Positions 1-5,505 of a stretch of 9,597 nucleotides of DNA are shown here, piece by piece. Source of the DNA: Candidatus Aenigmatarchaeota archaeon. Lineage in GTDB: Archaea > Aenigmatarchaeota > Aenigmatarchaeia > PWEA01 > JAGHBM01. Both the position numbers and the translations under genes were made by a program. Under the pieces are notes generated by a model, which did no database searches, had not been told where the DNA came from, and was given only the letters and a program-made list of their open reading frames with translations. Where the stretch lies: the NCBI GenBank assembly GCA_023133195.1, contig JAGLWW010000021.1, forward strand, positions 1-9,597, written 5' to 3'. Each line of letters opens with the position of its first letter. Position 1 is the stretch's first letter.

Positions 1-1698
1 GTTCAAAACAACACAAATATTCAAATCTACACTTATGGTTCTGGAAACTATTCAAAAGGAGATAAAATTATCTTTGAAGTTTGGTGTGAAGATGGAGTTA
101 CAAATACGACAAAAGAAAACACAACCGAGATAACAGTTCAGAGTTTACCATCAACAATGACCCTTTACCTGAACGGGACCGAGTGGATAACAAACCATAC
201 CTTTGAATATCCGCATCCAACAAAGGTCAACGCAACCATAAATGTTTCCTCATTACAGGCAGAGGTAAATCTTTCTGTTAACGAAACTCCGGTTTCCAAT
301 CCTTATGAGGTTTCACACTCTTTAGGAACTTACAATTATACTGGAGCCTTCACAGGCAATGAAAACTATTCCTCCTCTTCTACAACTAGTATGCTGACTA
401 TAGAGGATACAACTCCTCCCACCATTTTAAATGCAACCAAAATTCCAAGCATAGCCAAGCCTTACTCCAACGTAACAGTTACAGCAAATATAGAAGACAA
501 TGATGGGATAGATTATGCCTACACAAGTCTTTACAATATATCCTGGGATAAAGTTTACGAAGAGAACCTGACACAATCCACAAATGAGTGGTTCCTCGCC
601 TTTAACCTAAGTAATATTACGGAAGGAATTCATTATATCAACATAACGGCAGTGGATAATTCCGGAAACAATAGAACCGAATGGGTCAAAAACATTACTG
701 TCAATTATAGTTCCGGAGCAGACTTGGTGCTTACAAACACCTCCTGGTCCACCACAGGAAACTATACCATACTGAACTTCAGTTTATTGAACTTATTACT
801 GGAAGTAAAAACCACTCAGGAACTGATAAATACCACAATCGGTGCAGCCTCCTATCCAGAAAATCCGGTCGGAGACTTCGAAATGGCCCATATTGGGAAA
901 TATGTGGAGGTGGTGACAAGTTCCTATGTCACTGAAAACCTGCTCTGGGTCATAGTAAAACTGTTTTACACTGATGAAAACGTATCTTCGGCGGGGATAA
1001 ACGAAAGCACCTTAAGATTATACTATTACAACGAGACCCTCGGGAACTGGTCTTCTGAACCAGGAGATGTGAACACATCTGGAAATTATGTATGGGGTAA
1101 CACAACCCACTTCAGTTTTTACGGAATGTTTGGAGAAACCACCACTACTATCGAACCTCCCAGCTCAAAGAAAAGAAGCAGTGGTAGCGTTCCTGATGAC
1201 ACGACAACCTCCACAACAAGTTTAACAACCACAACCACCAAAAAAGAAGCACCGATTTCCGGCCACATAACCGAGAAGCCTGATACAACGACAACAGTAA
1301 GCGAAAAACCCAGACCTTCGAAAATTGAAACTCCTATTTTAATACCTGTAATTTTGATAATTTCGATTGTTGTAATTTTTGTAATATTCTATAAGAAAAT
1401 AAAAATCCCCACAAAACCGTTAATAACAAAGCCGAAAAGACTACCGCTTCCCCCATCGCCGCTGGTAAAAATAAATGAAATTTTAACCAACTCGGAAAAA
1501 TACGTGGGAAAGAAAGTGATGATTGGGTGTGAAATAATCTCCTCCGAGCTCTTGCCAGAGAAGAATATGACACTTTACAGAATAAAGGACTCTACCGGAG
1601 AAATAAAAGGACTGAGCAAACAACCGGGTCAAAGGGGAGAGGGGATAGTTGAGGGGATTGTGAAAAAAACCGAAAAAGAGGTTTTTATAGAGTTCTGA
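1..1698 (+). CDS. Surface glycoprotein, Ig-like domains, Thr-rich stalk, TM and cytoplasmic OB-fold-like tail (5' partial)
   Basis: The frame is open from the first base, so the start lies outside the window; 565 residues are visible. Residues 1 to about 235 look like Ig-like/Big-type beta domains with dense N-x-S/T sequons. Residues about 240-375 resemble the PGF-pre-PGF type domain of archaeal surface proteins (KYVEV, then STLRLYYYNE, NWSSEP, then HFSFYGMFG). Residues 378-440 form a Thr/Ser/Pro-rich stalk with TTTTT runs. Residues about 446-464 are a membrane helix (ILIPVILIISIVVIFVIFY) followed by KKIKI, so the remainder should be cytoplasmic. Residues about 485-565 look like a small OB-fold (SEKYVGKKVMIGCEI, YRIKDSTGEIKG, GIVEGIVKK). 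The extracellular part is probably a glycosylated cell-surface or adhesion protein. The cytoplasmic OB-like domain is unusual for this class. The stop codon abuts the stop of a minus-strand ORF. Confidence 0.85.
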   Translation, partial: VQNNTNIQIYTYGSGNYSKGDKIIFEVWCEDGVTNTTKENTTEITVQSLPSTMTLYLNGTEWITNHTFEYPHPTKVNATINVSSLQAEVNLSVNETPVSNPYEVSHSLGTYNYTGAFTGNENYSSSSTTSMLTIEDTTPPTILNATKIPSIAKPYSNVTVTANIEDNDGIDYAYTSLYNISWDKVYEENLTQSTNEWFLAFNLSNITEGIHYINITAVDNSGNNRTEWVKNITVNYSSGADLVLTNTSWSTTGNYTILNFSLLNLLLEVKTTQELINTTIGAASYPENPVGDFEMAHIGKYVEVVTSSYVTENLLWVIVKLFYTDENVSSAGINESTLRLYYYNETLGNWSSEPGDVNTSGNYVWGNTTHFSFYGMFGETTTTIEPPSSKKRSSGSVPDDTTTSTTSLTTTTTKKEAPISGHITEKPDTTTTVSEKPRPSKIETPILIPVILIISIVVIFVIFYKKIKIPTKPLITKPKRLPLPPSPLVKINEILTNSEKYVGKKVMIGCEIISSELLPEKNMTLYRIKDSTGEIKGLSKQPGQRGEGIVEGIVKKTEKEVFIEF

Positions 1699-1794
1699 TT
1701 ACTTGAAAAGCCTAAACGAGCCTACCCTGTAGTTTATGGCATCCTTGACTTTTTTTGATTCTTCTGTAGCCAGTAATAAATATCTTCCCTTCAT
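1699..1794 (-). CDS. Small 31-aa ORF of unknown function
   Basis: ATG at 1794 to TAA at 1699-1701 encodes 31 residues, starting MKGRYLLLATEESKK and ending VGSFRLFK. No family is recognised. There is no ribosome binding site, but a TTAAAA box on the minus strand (1818-1823) is centred 26.5 bases ahead of the ATG, the spacing expected for a leaderless archaeal gene and the same as at other genes here. The stop codon begins one base after the stop of the convergent surface-protein gene, so the coding space is fully used. It could be a real microprotein or a chance ORF near the end of a DUF192 transcript. Confidence 0.45.
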   Translation of the reverse strand: MKGRYLLLATEESKKVKDAINYRVGSFRLFK

Positions 1795-1817
1795 TTTAAT
1801 TATATTACTTTTTCGTC

Positions 1818-1823
1818 TTTTAA
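1818..1823 (-). promoter_or_regulatory. TATA box for the 31-aa ORF
   Basis: The minus strand reads TTAAAA here in an AT-rich stretch. Its centre is 26.5 bases upstream of the ATG at 1794, predicting a transcript that begins at or next to the start codon. Confidence 0.4.
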
Positions 1824-1868
1824 TCCGTACAAACAACTGTAACTTAGAAATAATGTGTTATGTTATAT

Positions 1869-2159
1869 TTAATTTAATGCTTTTTTCACTTCCTTTGGTG
1901 GAGATTCGTATTTTCCCGCCTTTGCCTCAAAGAAATAACGGTAAGAACATCCAGGTTTGTAAAACCTCCATGGCTTCATGTCCCTCTTTGCATCAACCAC
2001 TTTGAAATCCCTGTCCATGAAGAATAAGTCCAGTGGGAATCTCATGAAAGGGGTCCATACCGAGAAACGGACATTAAACGGGAAATAAAAAAGCATCTCT
2101 CCGTCCTTCCTGAACATAAGACCCAGCGTCCTCTTGAAAATCGTATTTGCCAGCTCCAT
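1869..2159 (-). CDS. DUF192 (UPF0127) family protein
   Basis: A 96-residue protein matching the DUF192 fold: RTLGLMFRK near the N-terminus, MLFYFPFNVRFSVWTPFMRF, FPLDLFFMDRDFKVVDAK, a PW..Y.PG segment and FEAKAG near the C-terminus. DUF192 proteins are small all-beta proteins without an established biochemical function. Bacterial members often carry a signal peptide; this one has none visible and should be cytoplasmic. ATG at 2159 is the natural start: there is no ribosome binding site, but a TTTAAA box lies 26.5 bases upstream, indicating leaderless expression. It is divergent from the DUF1624 gene and shares that TATA element. Confidence 0.85.
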   Translation of the reverse strand: MELANTIFKRTLGLMFRKDGEMLFYFPFNVRFSVWTPFMRFPLDLFFMDRDFKVVDAKRDMKPWRFYKPGCSYRYFFEAKAGKYESPPKEVKKALN

Positions 2160-2182
2160 GAAAATAGAAAGCTATCAGATTA

Positions 2183-2188
2183 TTTAAA
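2183..2188. promoter_or_regulatory. Shared bidirectional TATA box (TTTAAA)
   Basis: The self-complementary TTTAAA is centred at 2185.5, which is 25.5 bases from the plus-strand ATG at 2211 and 26.5 bases from the minus-strand ATG at 2159. No other equally placed box is seen for either gene, so one TBP site appears to serve both divergent leaderless genes. Confidence 0.65.
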
Positions 2189-2210
2189 CCTCTCCCTTAA
2201 AAGAATAATT

Positions 2211-2927
2211 ATGCGATTCTATGAGATAGATTACCTTAGAGGCGCCGCAATATTGATGATGATTATCTTCCATTTCTTTTATGACCTGAAATTCCTTAAA
2301 ATCTTTTATTTTGAAAGCACTTTGTTCTGGTGGCTCTTTCCGAGATTGATAGCAACTATGTTCATATTTCTTGTGGGAGTCTCCCTCTCAATCAGTTATT
2401 CAAGAACCAGGAAAAAATCCGAGAAAGAAATCCTAAAAAAATACCTGTCGCGGGGCCTGGTAATATTCTTCTGGGGCCTGGTAATCACGCTGGCCACCAA
2501 GGTTCTAATCGGGGAGGGCTTCATAATCTTCGGAATCCTGCATTTAATCGGTTTGTCAATTATACTGGCATATCCGTTCCTCCGTTACAGAACTTTAAAC
2601 CTCTACATTGGTACAGGATTAATATTCCTTGGCTGGTATTTGGCCACGTTCCGTTTTCCTTTTTCCTCCCTTCTGTGGCTGGGATTCGTGCCTTCGGTCT
2701 TCTACACAATTGACTACTTCCCATTGCTCCCATGGTTCGGTCTGGTCCTGATTGGCATGTTCTTTGGCAATACTTTATACCCGCAGGGCAAAAGAAGTTT
2801 TAATGTAAGGGAAATCAAAACTCCTGTGACAGATTTATTGGGCCTGCTCGGAAGAAATTCATTGAAGATATATATTATACACCAACCTGTACTTATCGCT
2901 ATTTTGGCTGTTCTGTTTTTGCTGTAG
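2211..2927 (+). CDS. DUF1624 / HGSNAT-catalytic-like integral membrane protein
   Basis: A 238-residue, strongly hydrophobic protein. Its N-terminus (YEIDYLRGAAILMMIIFHFF, then YDL) is the hallmark of the DUF1624 / heparan-alpha-glucosaminide N-acetyltransferase catalytic family, including the conserved EID-LRG and the H-x2-YDL motif at the end of the first helix. About seven membrane helices are visible, with a basic cytoplasmic loop (SRTRKKSEKEILKKYLSR). The C-terminus has LGLLGRNSLKIYIIHQPVLI, also typical of acyltransferase-type membrane proteins. By family it may transfer acyl groups to a sugar or glycan across the membrane, but the substrate here is unknown. ATG at 2211 fits the TTTAAA box 25.5 bases upstream (leaderless). 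Length is normal for short prokaryotic members. Confidence 0.85.
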   Translation: MRFYEIDYLRGAAILMMIIFHFFYDLKFLKIFYFESTLFWWLFPRLIATMFIFLVGVSLSISYSRTRKKSEKEILKKYLSRGLVIFFWGLVITLATKVLIGEGFIIFGILHLIGLSIILAYPFLRYRTLNLYIGTGLIFLGWYLATFRFPFSSLLWLGFVPSVFYTIDYFPLLPWFGLVLIGMFFGNTLYPQGKRSFNVREIKTPVTDLLGLLGRNSLKIYIIHQPVLIAILAVLFLL

Positions 2928-2947
2928 AAACTGTGCCTACGTTCCCA

Positions 2948-2971
2948 ATTTTGGCACTTAAAGGCCAAAAT
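2948..2971. other. Perfect 8-bp inverted repeat after the DUF1624 gene
   Basis: ATTTTGGC and GCCAAAAT are perfect inverted repeats around an 8-base loop (ACTTAAAG), 20 bases after the stop codon at 2927. No T-run follows on the plus strand. It could be an mRNA 3' hairpin or a protein-binding site in the 113-base gap; its role is unproven. Confidence 0.45.
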
Positions 2972-3005
2972 AAAAGGTGGTATTTAAAGCTTATTTTGCG
3001 TAACT

Positions 3006-3013
3006 TTTATATA
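3006..3013 (+). promoter_or_regulatory. TATA box for the HTH gene
   Basis: TTTATATA is centred at 3009.5, predicting a transcription start near 3036 and a roughly 14-base leader that contains the AGGTG ribosome binding site (3039-3043) before the ATG at 3050. Confidence 0.6.
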
Positions 3014-3021
3014 GTAGTTAC

Positions 3022-3036
3022 CACTATCGTATAGTG
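3022..3036. promoter_or_regulatory. Palindromic operator candidate in the HTH gene promoter
   Basis: CACTAT-CGT-ATAGTG is a perfect 6-bp inverted repeat between the TATA box and the predicted transcription start. A further ATAGT half-site lies at 3011-3015, so ATAGT/ACTAT occurs three times in 26 bases. A protein bound here would block initiation; the adjacent HTH protein is the obvious candidate for autorepression (inference). Confidence 0.55.
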
Positions 3037-3049
3037 ACAGGTGTGTGAT

Positions 3050-3403
3050 ATGACGTATACAAACCCTTACCTTTCAAAAAAGTGGACTTCGAAAAAGTTC
3101 CCTTCTTCCAACCATTTAAAGAGATTTATGGATTTCGCACTTTCTGATGGACAAAGTATCTATGACGCCTGCGATCAAATTGGTCTTCCCCGCACACAAT
3201 TTCATTATTGGGGAAACTTGGCTGAGGAATTGGGACTTATATCCGGAGAGCAACGGTATGAAAAGATTAAAAAAATGAAAATTATTGGCGGAGAAAATAG
3301 CGGAAAAGTAAGGAAAATGTCAATCACATACTTCCCTGGGATTGAACGTATTGGCGGATTTGACAAGGACTATAAACGGTTACAAAACTATTCCTTGTCA
3401 TAA
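3050..3403 (+). CDS. Small homeodomain-like helix-turn-helix DNA-binding protein
   Basis: 117 residues from ATG 3050, chosen over the GTG at 3041 because AGGTG sits six bases ahead of it. Residues about 24-60 (FMDFALSDGQSIYDACDQIG followed by LPRTQFHYWGN) have the pattern of a homeodomain-like HTH of the transposase/terminase-small-subunit type, in which a sequence-reading helix follows an LPRTQFHYW turn. The rest is basic (KIKKMKIIGGENSGKVRKM), fitting DNA contact. No enzymatic domain is seen. It is probably a small transcription factor; the palindromic half-sites in its promoter suggest it controls itself. The last 16 bases overlap the end of the convergent 37-aa ORF. A phage or mobile-element origin is possible but no other such genes are nearby. 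Confidence 0.75.
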   Translation: MTYTNPYLSKKWTSKKFPSSNHLKRFMDFALSDGQSIYDACDQIGLPRTQFHYWGNLAEELGLISGEQRYEKIKKMKIIGGENSGKVRKMSITYFPGIERIGGFDKDYKRLQNYSLS

Positions 3404-3501
3404 ACCATAACTATATCTCCGCTTTCATCAAGAGATTTTCTGTAGCGTTTACAGTCTTTTATCATTTTTTCCAAATCTGTTAATTTTTCCCGATTGAACA
3501 T
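3388..3501 (-). CDS. Small 37-aa basic/acidic ORF of unknown function
   Basis: ATG at 3501 to TAG at 3388-3390; begins MFNREKLTDLEKMIKDCKRY and ends VMVYDKE, a highly charged sequence predicted helical over most of its length. No family is recognised. It has no ribosome binding site but a TTTAAA box centred 28.5 bases upstream, shared with the divergent 48-aa gene. It overlaps the 3' end of the HTH gene by 16 bases in convergent orientation. The promoter placement supports a real gene; the short length keeps confidence moderate. Confidence 0.5.
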   Translation of the reverse strand: MFNREKLTDLEKMIKDCKRYRKSLDESGDIVMVYDKE

Positions 3502-3526
3502 AAATAATCAGTTATTTATTAAAGGA

Positions 3527-3532
3527 TTTAAA
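3527..3532. promoter_or_regulatory. Shared bidirectional TATA box (TTTAAA), second instance
   Basis: TTTAAA is centred at 3529.5, exactly 28.5 bases from both the minus-strand ATG at 3501 and the plus-strand ATG at 3558. A second AT-rich box (TTATTTATTAAA, 3512-3523) could also serve the plus-strand gene, giving a short leader that contains its GGTGAG. Confidence 0.55.
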
Positions 3533-3557
3533 CCAGAATACAATTGGTGAGAAAAAA

Positions 3558-3704
3558 ATGGCTTTTGGAAATTACAAAATAAATTTCAGTTCCGTTGGGA
3601 ATGTAACCTTGTCGGAAGTCTTCGGAACAGGGGACATGAGTCCGCCCGAGATGACAAAGAAACTCTGGGCTTTCGTGAAGCAGAATAACCTCGGGAAGAA
3701 ATAG
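3558..3704 (+). CDS. 48-aa SWIB-domain-like small protein
   Basis: ATG at 3558 with GGTGAG at 3546-3551 ahead of it; stop TAG at 3702-3704. The sequence runs MAFGNYKINFSSVGNVTLSE and then VFGTGDMSPPEMTKKLWAFV, ending KQNNLGKK. The part from LSEVFGTG to KKLWAFVKQNNL matches the first half of the SWIB/MDM2 domain as found in bacterial and chlamydial proteins (the E[VM]TKKLW-[AEDY]-[FY][IV]K-N-L core), but the protein stops where the second half should begin. It is therefore either a truncated SWIB or a distinct archaeal mini-family built on this helix. SWIB domains mediate chromatin-associated protein contacts in eukaryotes; the archaeal role is unknown. Confidence 0.75.
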   Translation: MAFGNYKINFSSVGNVTLSEVFGTGDMSPPEMTKKLWAFVKQNNLGKK

Positions 3705-3708
3705 ATTA

Positions 3709-3714
3709 TTTAAA
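3709..3714 (+). promoter_or_regulatory. TATA box for the Lys-rich membrane protein / PspC operon
   Basis: TTTAAA within ATTATTTAAATAAAGG, five bases after the SWIB-like stop codon. It lies 34.5 bases ahead of the ATG at 3746 but only 10.5 from the ATG at 3722, so the latter would be outside the transcript. Confidence 0.5.
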
Positions 3715-3745
3715 TAAAGGAATGAAAAATAATTCAGGTGTAGGA

Positions 3746-4432
3746 ATGGCAAAAAAAGGCAAAGAAAAACCTAAGAAAAAAGTTTCTAAGAAGAAGATTT
3801 CCAAGAAAAAAGTTACCAAGAAACGTGCCAAACCTTTAAAGAAAAGGAAGGGTGAAGATAAGTTTGATTCTTGGATAGAGCAAAGGAGTGGGGAGTTTGC
3901 CCAGGAAGTGGAAGGAATTGGAAAAAGGTTTGGTAAACATATGGAACACAAGACCAAAGAATGGGAAAAGAAATCCTGTGACTGGTGGTTCCTGACTTTT
4001 GGTATTGTGGGCCCCCTGATTGGAAGCATTTTCGGGATTGTATTTATAGGATTCGGTATATGGCTACTTAATTTGTTTAACTTGCCTTTGGGAAGCAGTT
4101 TTATTTCATCGTTTTCTAATTTTCTTCTGAGAAATCTGCATTGGTTCTTTGTAATTTTTATATTCTTTGGTTACAAGGATTATTTTTCAAAGAGATGTCC
4201 AAAAATTTATTGGACTATATCGCCTATTTTTACAAGTGTGGGTATTGTTATCTTTTTCTTTATTTTAATATGGGTAATTAATTTATTCAATAAATTTGCC
4301 GGAAGCAGTTTTCTTGAATTTCTATCAGGTTTCCTTTATGCAAATTTGTTTGTCATATTCCTCTTGTTTGTTGTTCTTGGTTACGTCTTTATATTCATTA
4401 AAAAACATTTTAAATGTCATTGGTGTGTTTGA
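3746..4432 (+). CDS. Lys-rich-tailed membrane protein with duplicated membrane segments
   Basis: 228 residues from ATG 3746, preferred over ATG 3722 because AGGTG (3736-3740) is five bases ahead and the TATA box is too close to 3722. Residues about 1-36 are almost all Lys/Arg with a KKKVSKKKISKKKVTKK repeat, reminiscent of nucleic-acid- or lipid-binding basic tails. A charged region follows (residues about 38-72, KFDSWIEQRSGEFAQEVEGI), then a four-helix membrane part. The membrane part is an internal duplication: IWLLNLFNLPLGSSF near residue 105 and IWVINLFNKFAGSSF near 175 are 70 residues apart, with matching DNA (GGAAGCAGTTTT in both). No family is recognised. It is followed without a gap by PspC, suggesting a shared role in membrane stress or envelope upkeep (inference from context). 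Confidence 0.8.
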   Translation: MAKKGKEKPKKKVSKKKISKKKVTKKRAKPLKKRKGEDKFDSWIEQRSGEFAQEVEGIGKRFGKHMEHKTKEWEKKSCDWWFLTFGIVGPLIGSIFGIVFIGFGIWLLNLFNLPLGSSFISSFSNFLLRNLHWFFVIFIFFGYKDYFSKRCPKIYWTISPIFTSVGIVIFFFILIWVINLFNKFAGSSFLEFLSGFLYANLFVIFLLFVVLGYVFIFIKKHFKCHWCV

Positions 4433-4642
4433 ATGGCAAAAACAAAAAATTTGTACAGGTCCGGGAAGAACAGGATTCTTGGCGGTGTCTGCGGAGGAAT
4501 AGGAGAATATTTCAACAAAGACCCGACTATAATCAGGATACTCTGGGTTTTGTTGTGCCTTGCCTGGGGTTCGGGTATCTTGCTTTATCTGTTGGCATGG
4601 ATTATAATGCCCAGAAACCCGAGACATAAGTGGAACGATTAA
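4433..4642 (+). CDS. PspC-domain small membrane protein
   Basis: A 69-residue PspC protein: KNRILGGVCGGIGEYFNKDP followed by TIIRILWVLLCLAW, then LLYLLAWIIMPR, which is the complete classic PspC domain (RxLGGVCGGIAeyf...DptliRll, one or two membrane helices, W-ImP end). Bacterial PspC is an inner-membrane sensor of the phage-shock envelope stress response; archaeal single-domain versions are common but poorly characterised. The ATG follows the upstream stop directly (TGA then ATG, no spacer), so translation is probably coupled to the preceding membrane protein. The gene converges on tRNA-Gly, whose 3' end is 16 bases away. Confidence 0.92.
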   Translation: MAKTKNLYRSGKNRILGGVCGGIGEYFNKDPTIIRILWVLLCLAWGSGILLYLLAWIIMPRNPRHKWND

Positions 4643-4643
4643 C

Positions 4644-4656
4644 TTATAATAAAAGA
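4644..4656 (-). terminator. T-rich tract after tRNA-Gly
   Basis: Right after the tRNA-Gly CCA the minus strand reads ATTCTTTTATTATAAG, a T-rich stretch of the type where archaeal RNA polymerase terminates. It is in the 16-base gap before the convergent PspC gene, the last place the long minus-strand transcript could stop without entering it. Confidence 0.35.
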
Positions 4657-4658
4657 AT

Positions 4659-4826
4659 TGGTGCGCCGACCGGGATTCCCGCCCCAATAGAATGGGAAAC
4701 TTGATTTCCAAATTTTTCTTTTGGGGTTGCAGGAACTTTTCTTTTTTGTAAAAAGAAAAGGGTCTGCTTTCGAACCCGGATCACGAGCTTGGAAGGCTCG
4801 GGTCTTAGCCATTGGACCATCAGCGC
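4659..4826 (-). tRNA. tRNA-Gly(UCC), split in the T-loop by a 93-nt intron, CCA encoded
   Basis: Exon 1 runs 4826 to 4769 and exon 2 runs 4675 to 4659. The acceptor stem is GCGCTGA/TCGGCGC with one G-U pair, the discriminator base is A, and CCA is encoded. The anticodon stem is CGAGC/GCTCG around loop CTTCCAA, anticodon UCC. The T-stem is CCGGG/CCCGG, but its loop reads TTCGAA, then 93 foreign bases, then T; removing them restores the normal TTCGAAT loop. The gene starts 16 bases after the HIT stop codon with only weak AT-rich sequence between, so it may be co-transcribed with that operon, although a TTAAAA about 38 bases upstream could be its own promoter. Confidence 0.95.
4676..4768 (-). 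other. T-loop intron (position 59/60) of tRNA-Gly
   Basis: 93 nt. A BHB can be drawn: the T-stem is the outer helix; U54-G57 (UUCG) pairs with CGGG in the intron's 3' end (two G-C, two G-U); bulges AA|A and AA|U put the cuts after the second base on each side. Intron helix P1 begins directly after the 5' bulge: GCAG/CTGC (4764-4767 with 4729-4732) encloses an 11-bp hairpin CTTTTCTTTTT (4736-4746 with 4750-4760). Helix P2 pairs CCCCAA with TTGGGG (4721-4726 with 4682-4687) and encloses a GGAAA/TTTCC hairpin. Related sequence occurs in tRNA-Trp and next to it. Confidence 0.85.
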
Positions 4827-4842
4827 ATGAGTCAAATCATCT

Positions 4843-5505
4843 TTAATTTGGTATCCTCATCCTTTTAAGCATTTTATCGTATATATCTTCTTCCTCTTCT
4901 TCTTCCTTTTCCTCAATTTTTTTCTTAAATTCCCTGCTATTTACTTCGTTTTTCCTTGGAGGAAAAAGCTCTGCTTCCCTTTCTTCCAGTTCCTTTTCTT
5001 CTTCACTTCGTTTTTCTTTTTCTGACTCTTTTGCTTCTTCTTTTTTCTCTTCCTGATGATAATCTTTTATTTGTCTTTTTATGTAGTCAGGCAGTTCTTC
5101 TCCTGCCATTATCCTTGAAGCAATTGTGGCGTTGTCTTCTTTTGGCTTGTTGCTGACAACCATCTGTATCATCCCGCCCTTGTCGTCCTTGAACCTTGGT
5201 ATTATGTGGACCTGCAAATGGGGAACTCTTGACCCTGCAATCTGGCCGTGGTTTATCCCTATGTTGAAGCCTTCAGGCTTAAGGTTCTTGTTTATCATCT
5301 CAGTGACTTTCTGCACGGTCTTGAACAGGTTGTTTAACTCGTATTCGCTAAGCTCAAGTATGTTGGATTTGTGAACCTTCGGAACTACAAGAGTGTGGCC
5401 AGGGGCACTCGGATTCGCATCCAGAAAGGCCAGCGTATCCCCGTCTTCATAGACCTTGTCCGTCATTATCTCTCCGTTTATCATCTTGCAAAACAGGCAT
5501 TCCAT
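4843..5505 (-). CDS. HIT-family protein with altered histidine triad and long charged tail
   Basis: 220 residues. Residues 1-110 are a HIT domain: MECLFCKMINGEI with the Cys3/Cys6 pair, YEDGDTLAFLD, PGHTLVVPKVH, NHGQ, and the triad region VPHLQVHIIPRF. HIT proteins are nucleotide hydrolases or transferases (Ap4A, AMP-lysine, nucleoside phosphoramidates) whose nucleophile is the central His of H-x-H-x-H. Here that residue is Gln98 (H96-L-Q-V-H100, codon CAG). Residues about 145-220 are a Glu/Lys-rich, likely coiled-coil extension not usual in the family, ending YDKMLKRMRIPN. ATG at 5505 is the standard family start (MECLFCK), so the 59-base overlap with the aldehyde dehydrogenase 3' end is real. 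Last protein gene of the minus-strand cluster. Confidence 0.9.
   Translation of the reverse strand: MECLFCKMINGEIMTDKVYEDGDTLAFLDANPSAPGHTLVVPKVHKSNILELSEYELNNLFKTVQKVTEMINKNLKPEGFNIGINHGQIAGSRVPHLQVHIIPRFKDDKGGMIQMVVSNKPKEDNATIASRIMAGEELPDYIKRQIKDYHQEEKKEEAKESEKEKRSEEEKELEEREAELFPPRKNEVNSREFKKKIEEKEEEEEEDIYDKMLKRMRIPN

Noticed and set aside
1334..1573. Minus-strand 79-codon open frame inside the surface-protein gene
   Set aside because: It is antisense to the membrane helix and OB-like tail, has no promoter or ribosome binding site and matches no family.
1736..2005. Plus-strand 89-codon frame over the DUF192 3' half
   Set aside because: It is antisense to a well-recognised gene and to the 31-aa ORF, with no start signals.
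4676..4768. tRNA-Gly interpreted as a pseudogene disrupted by an insertion
   Set aside because: Both exons are intact in every stem, including CCA, and removal of 93 bases at a BHB restores a normal loop; tRNA-Trp shows the same at the same site.
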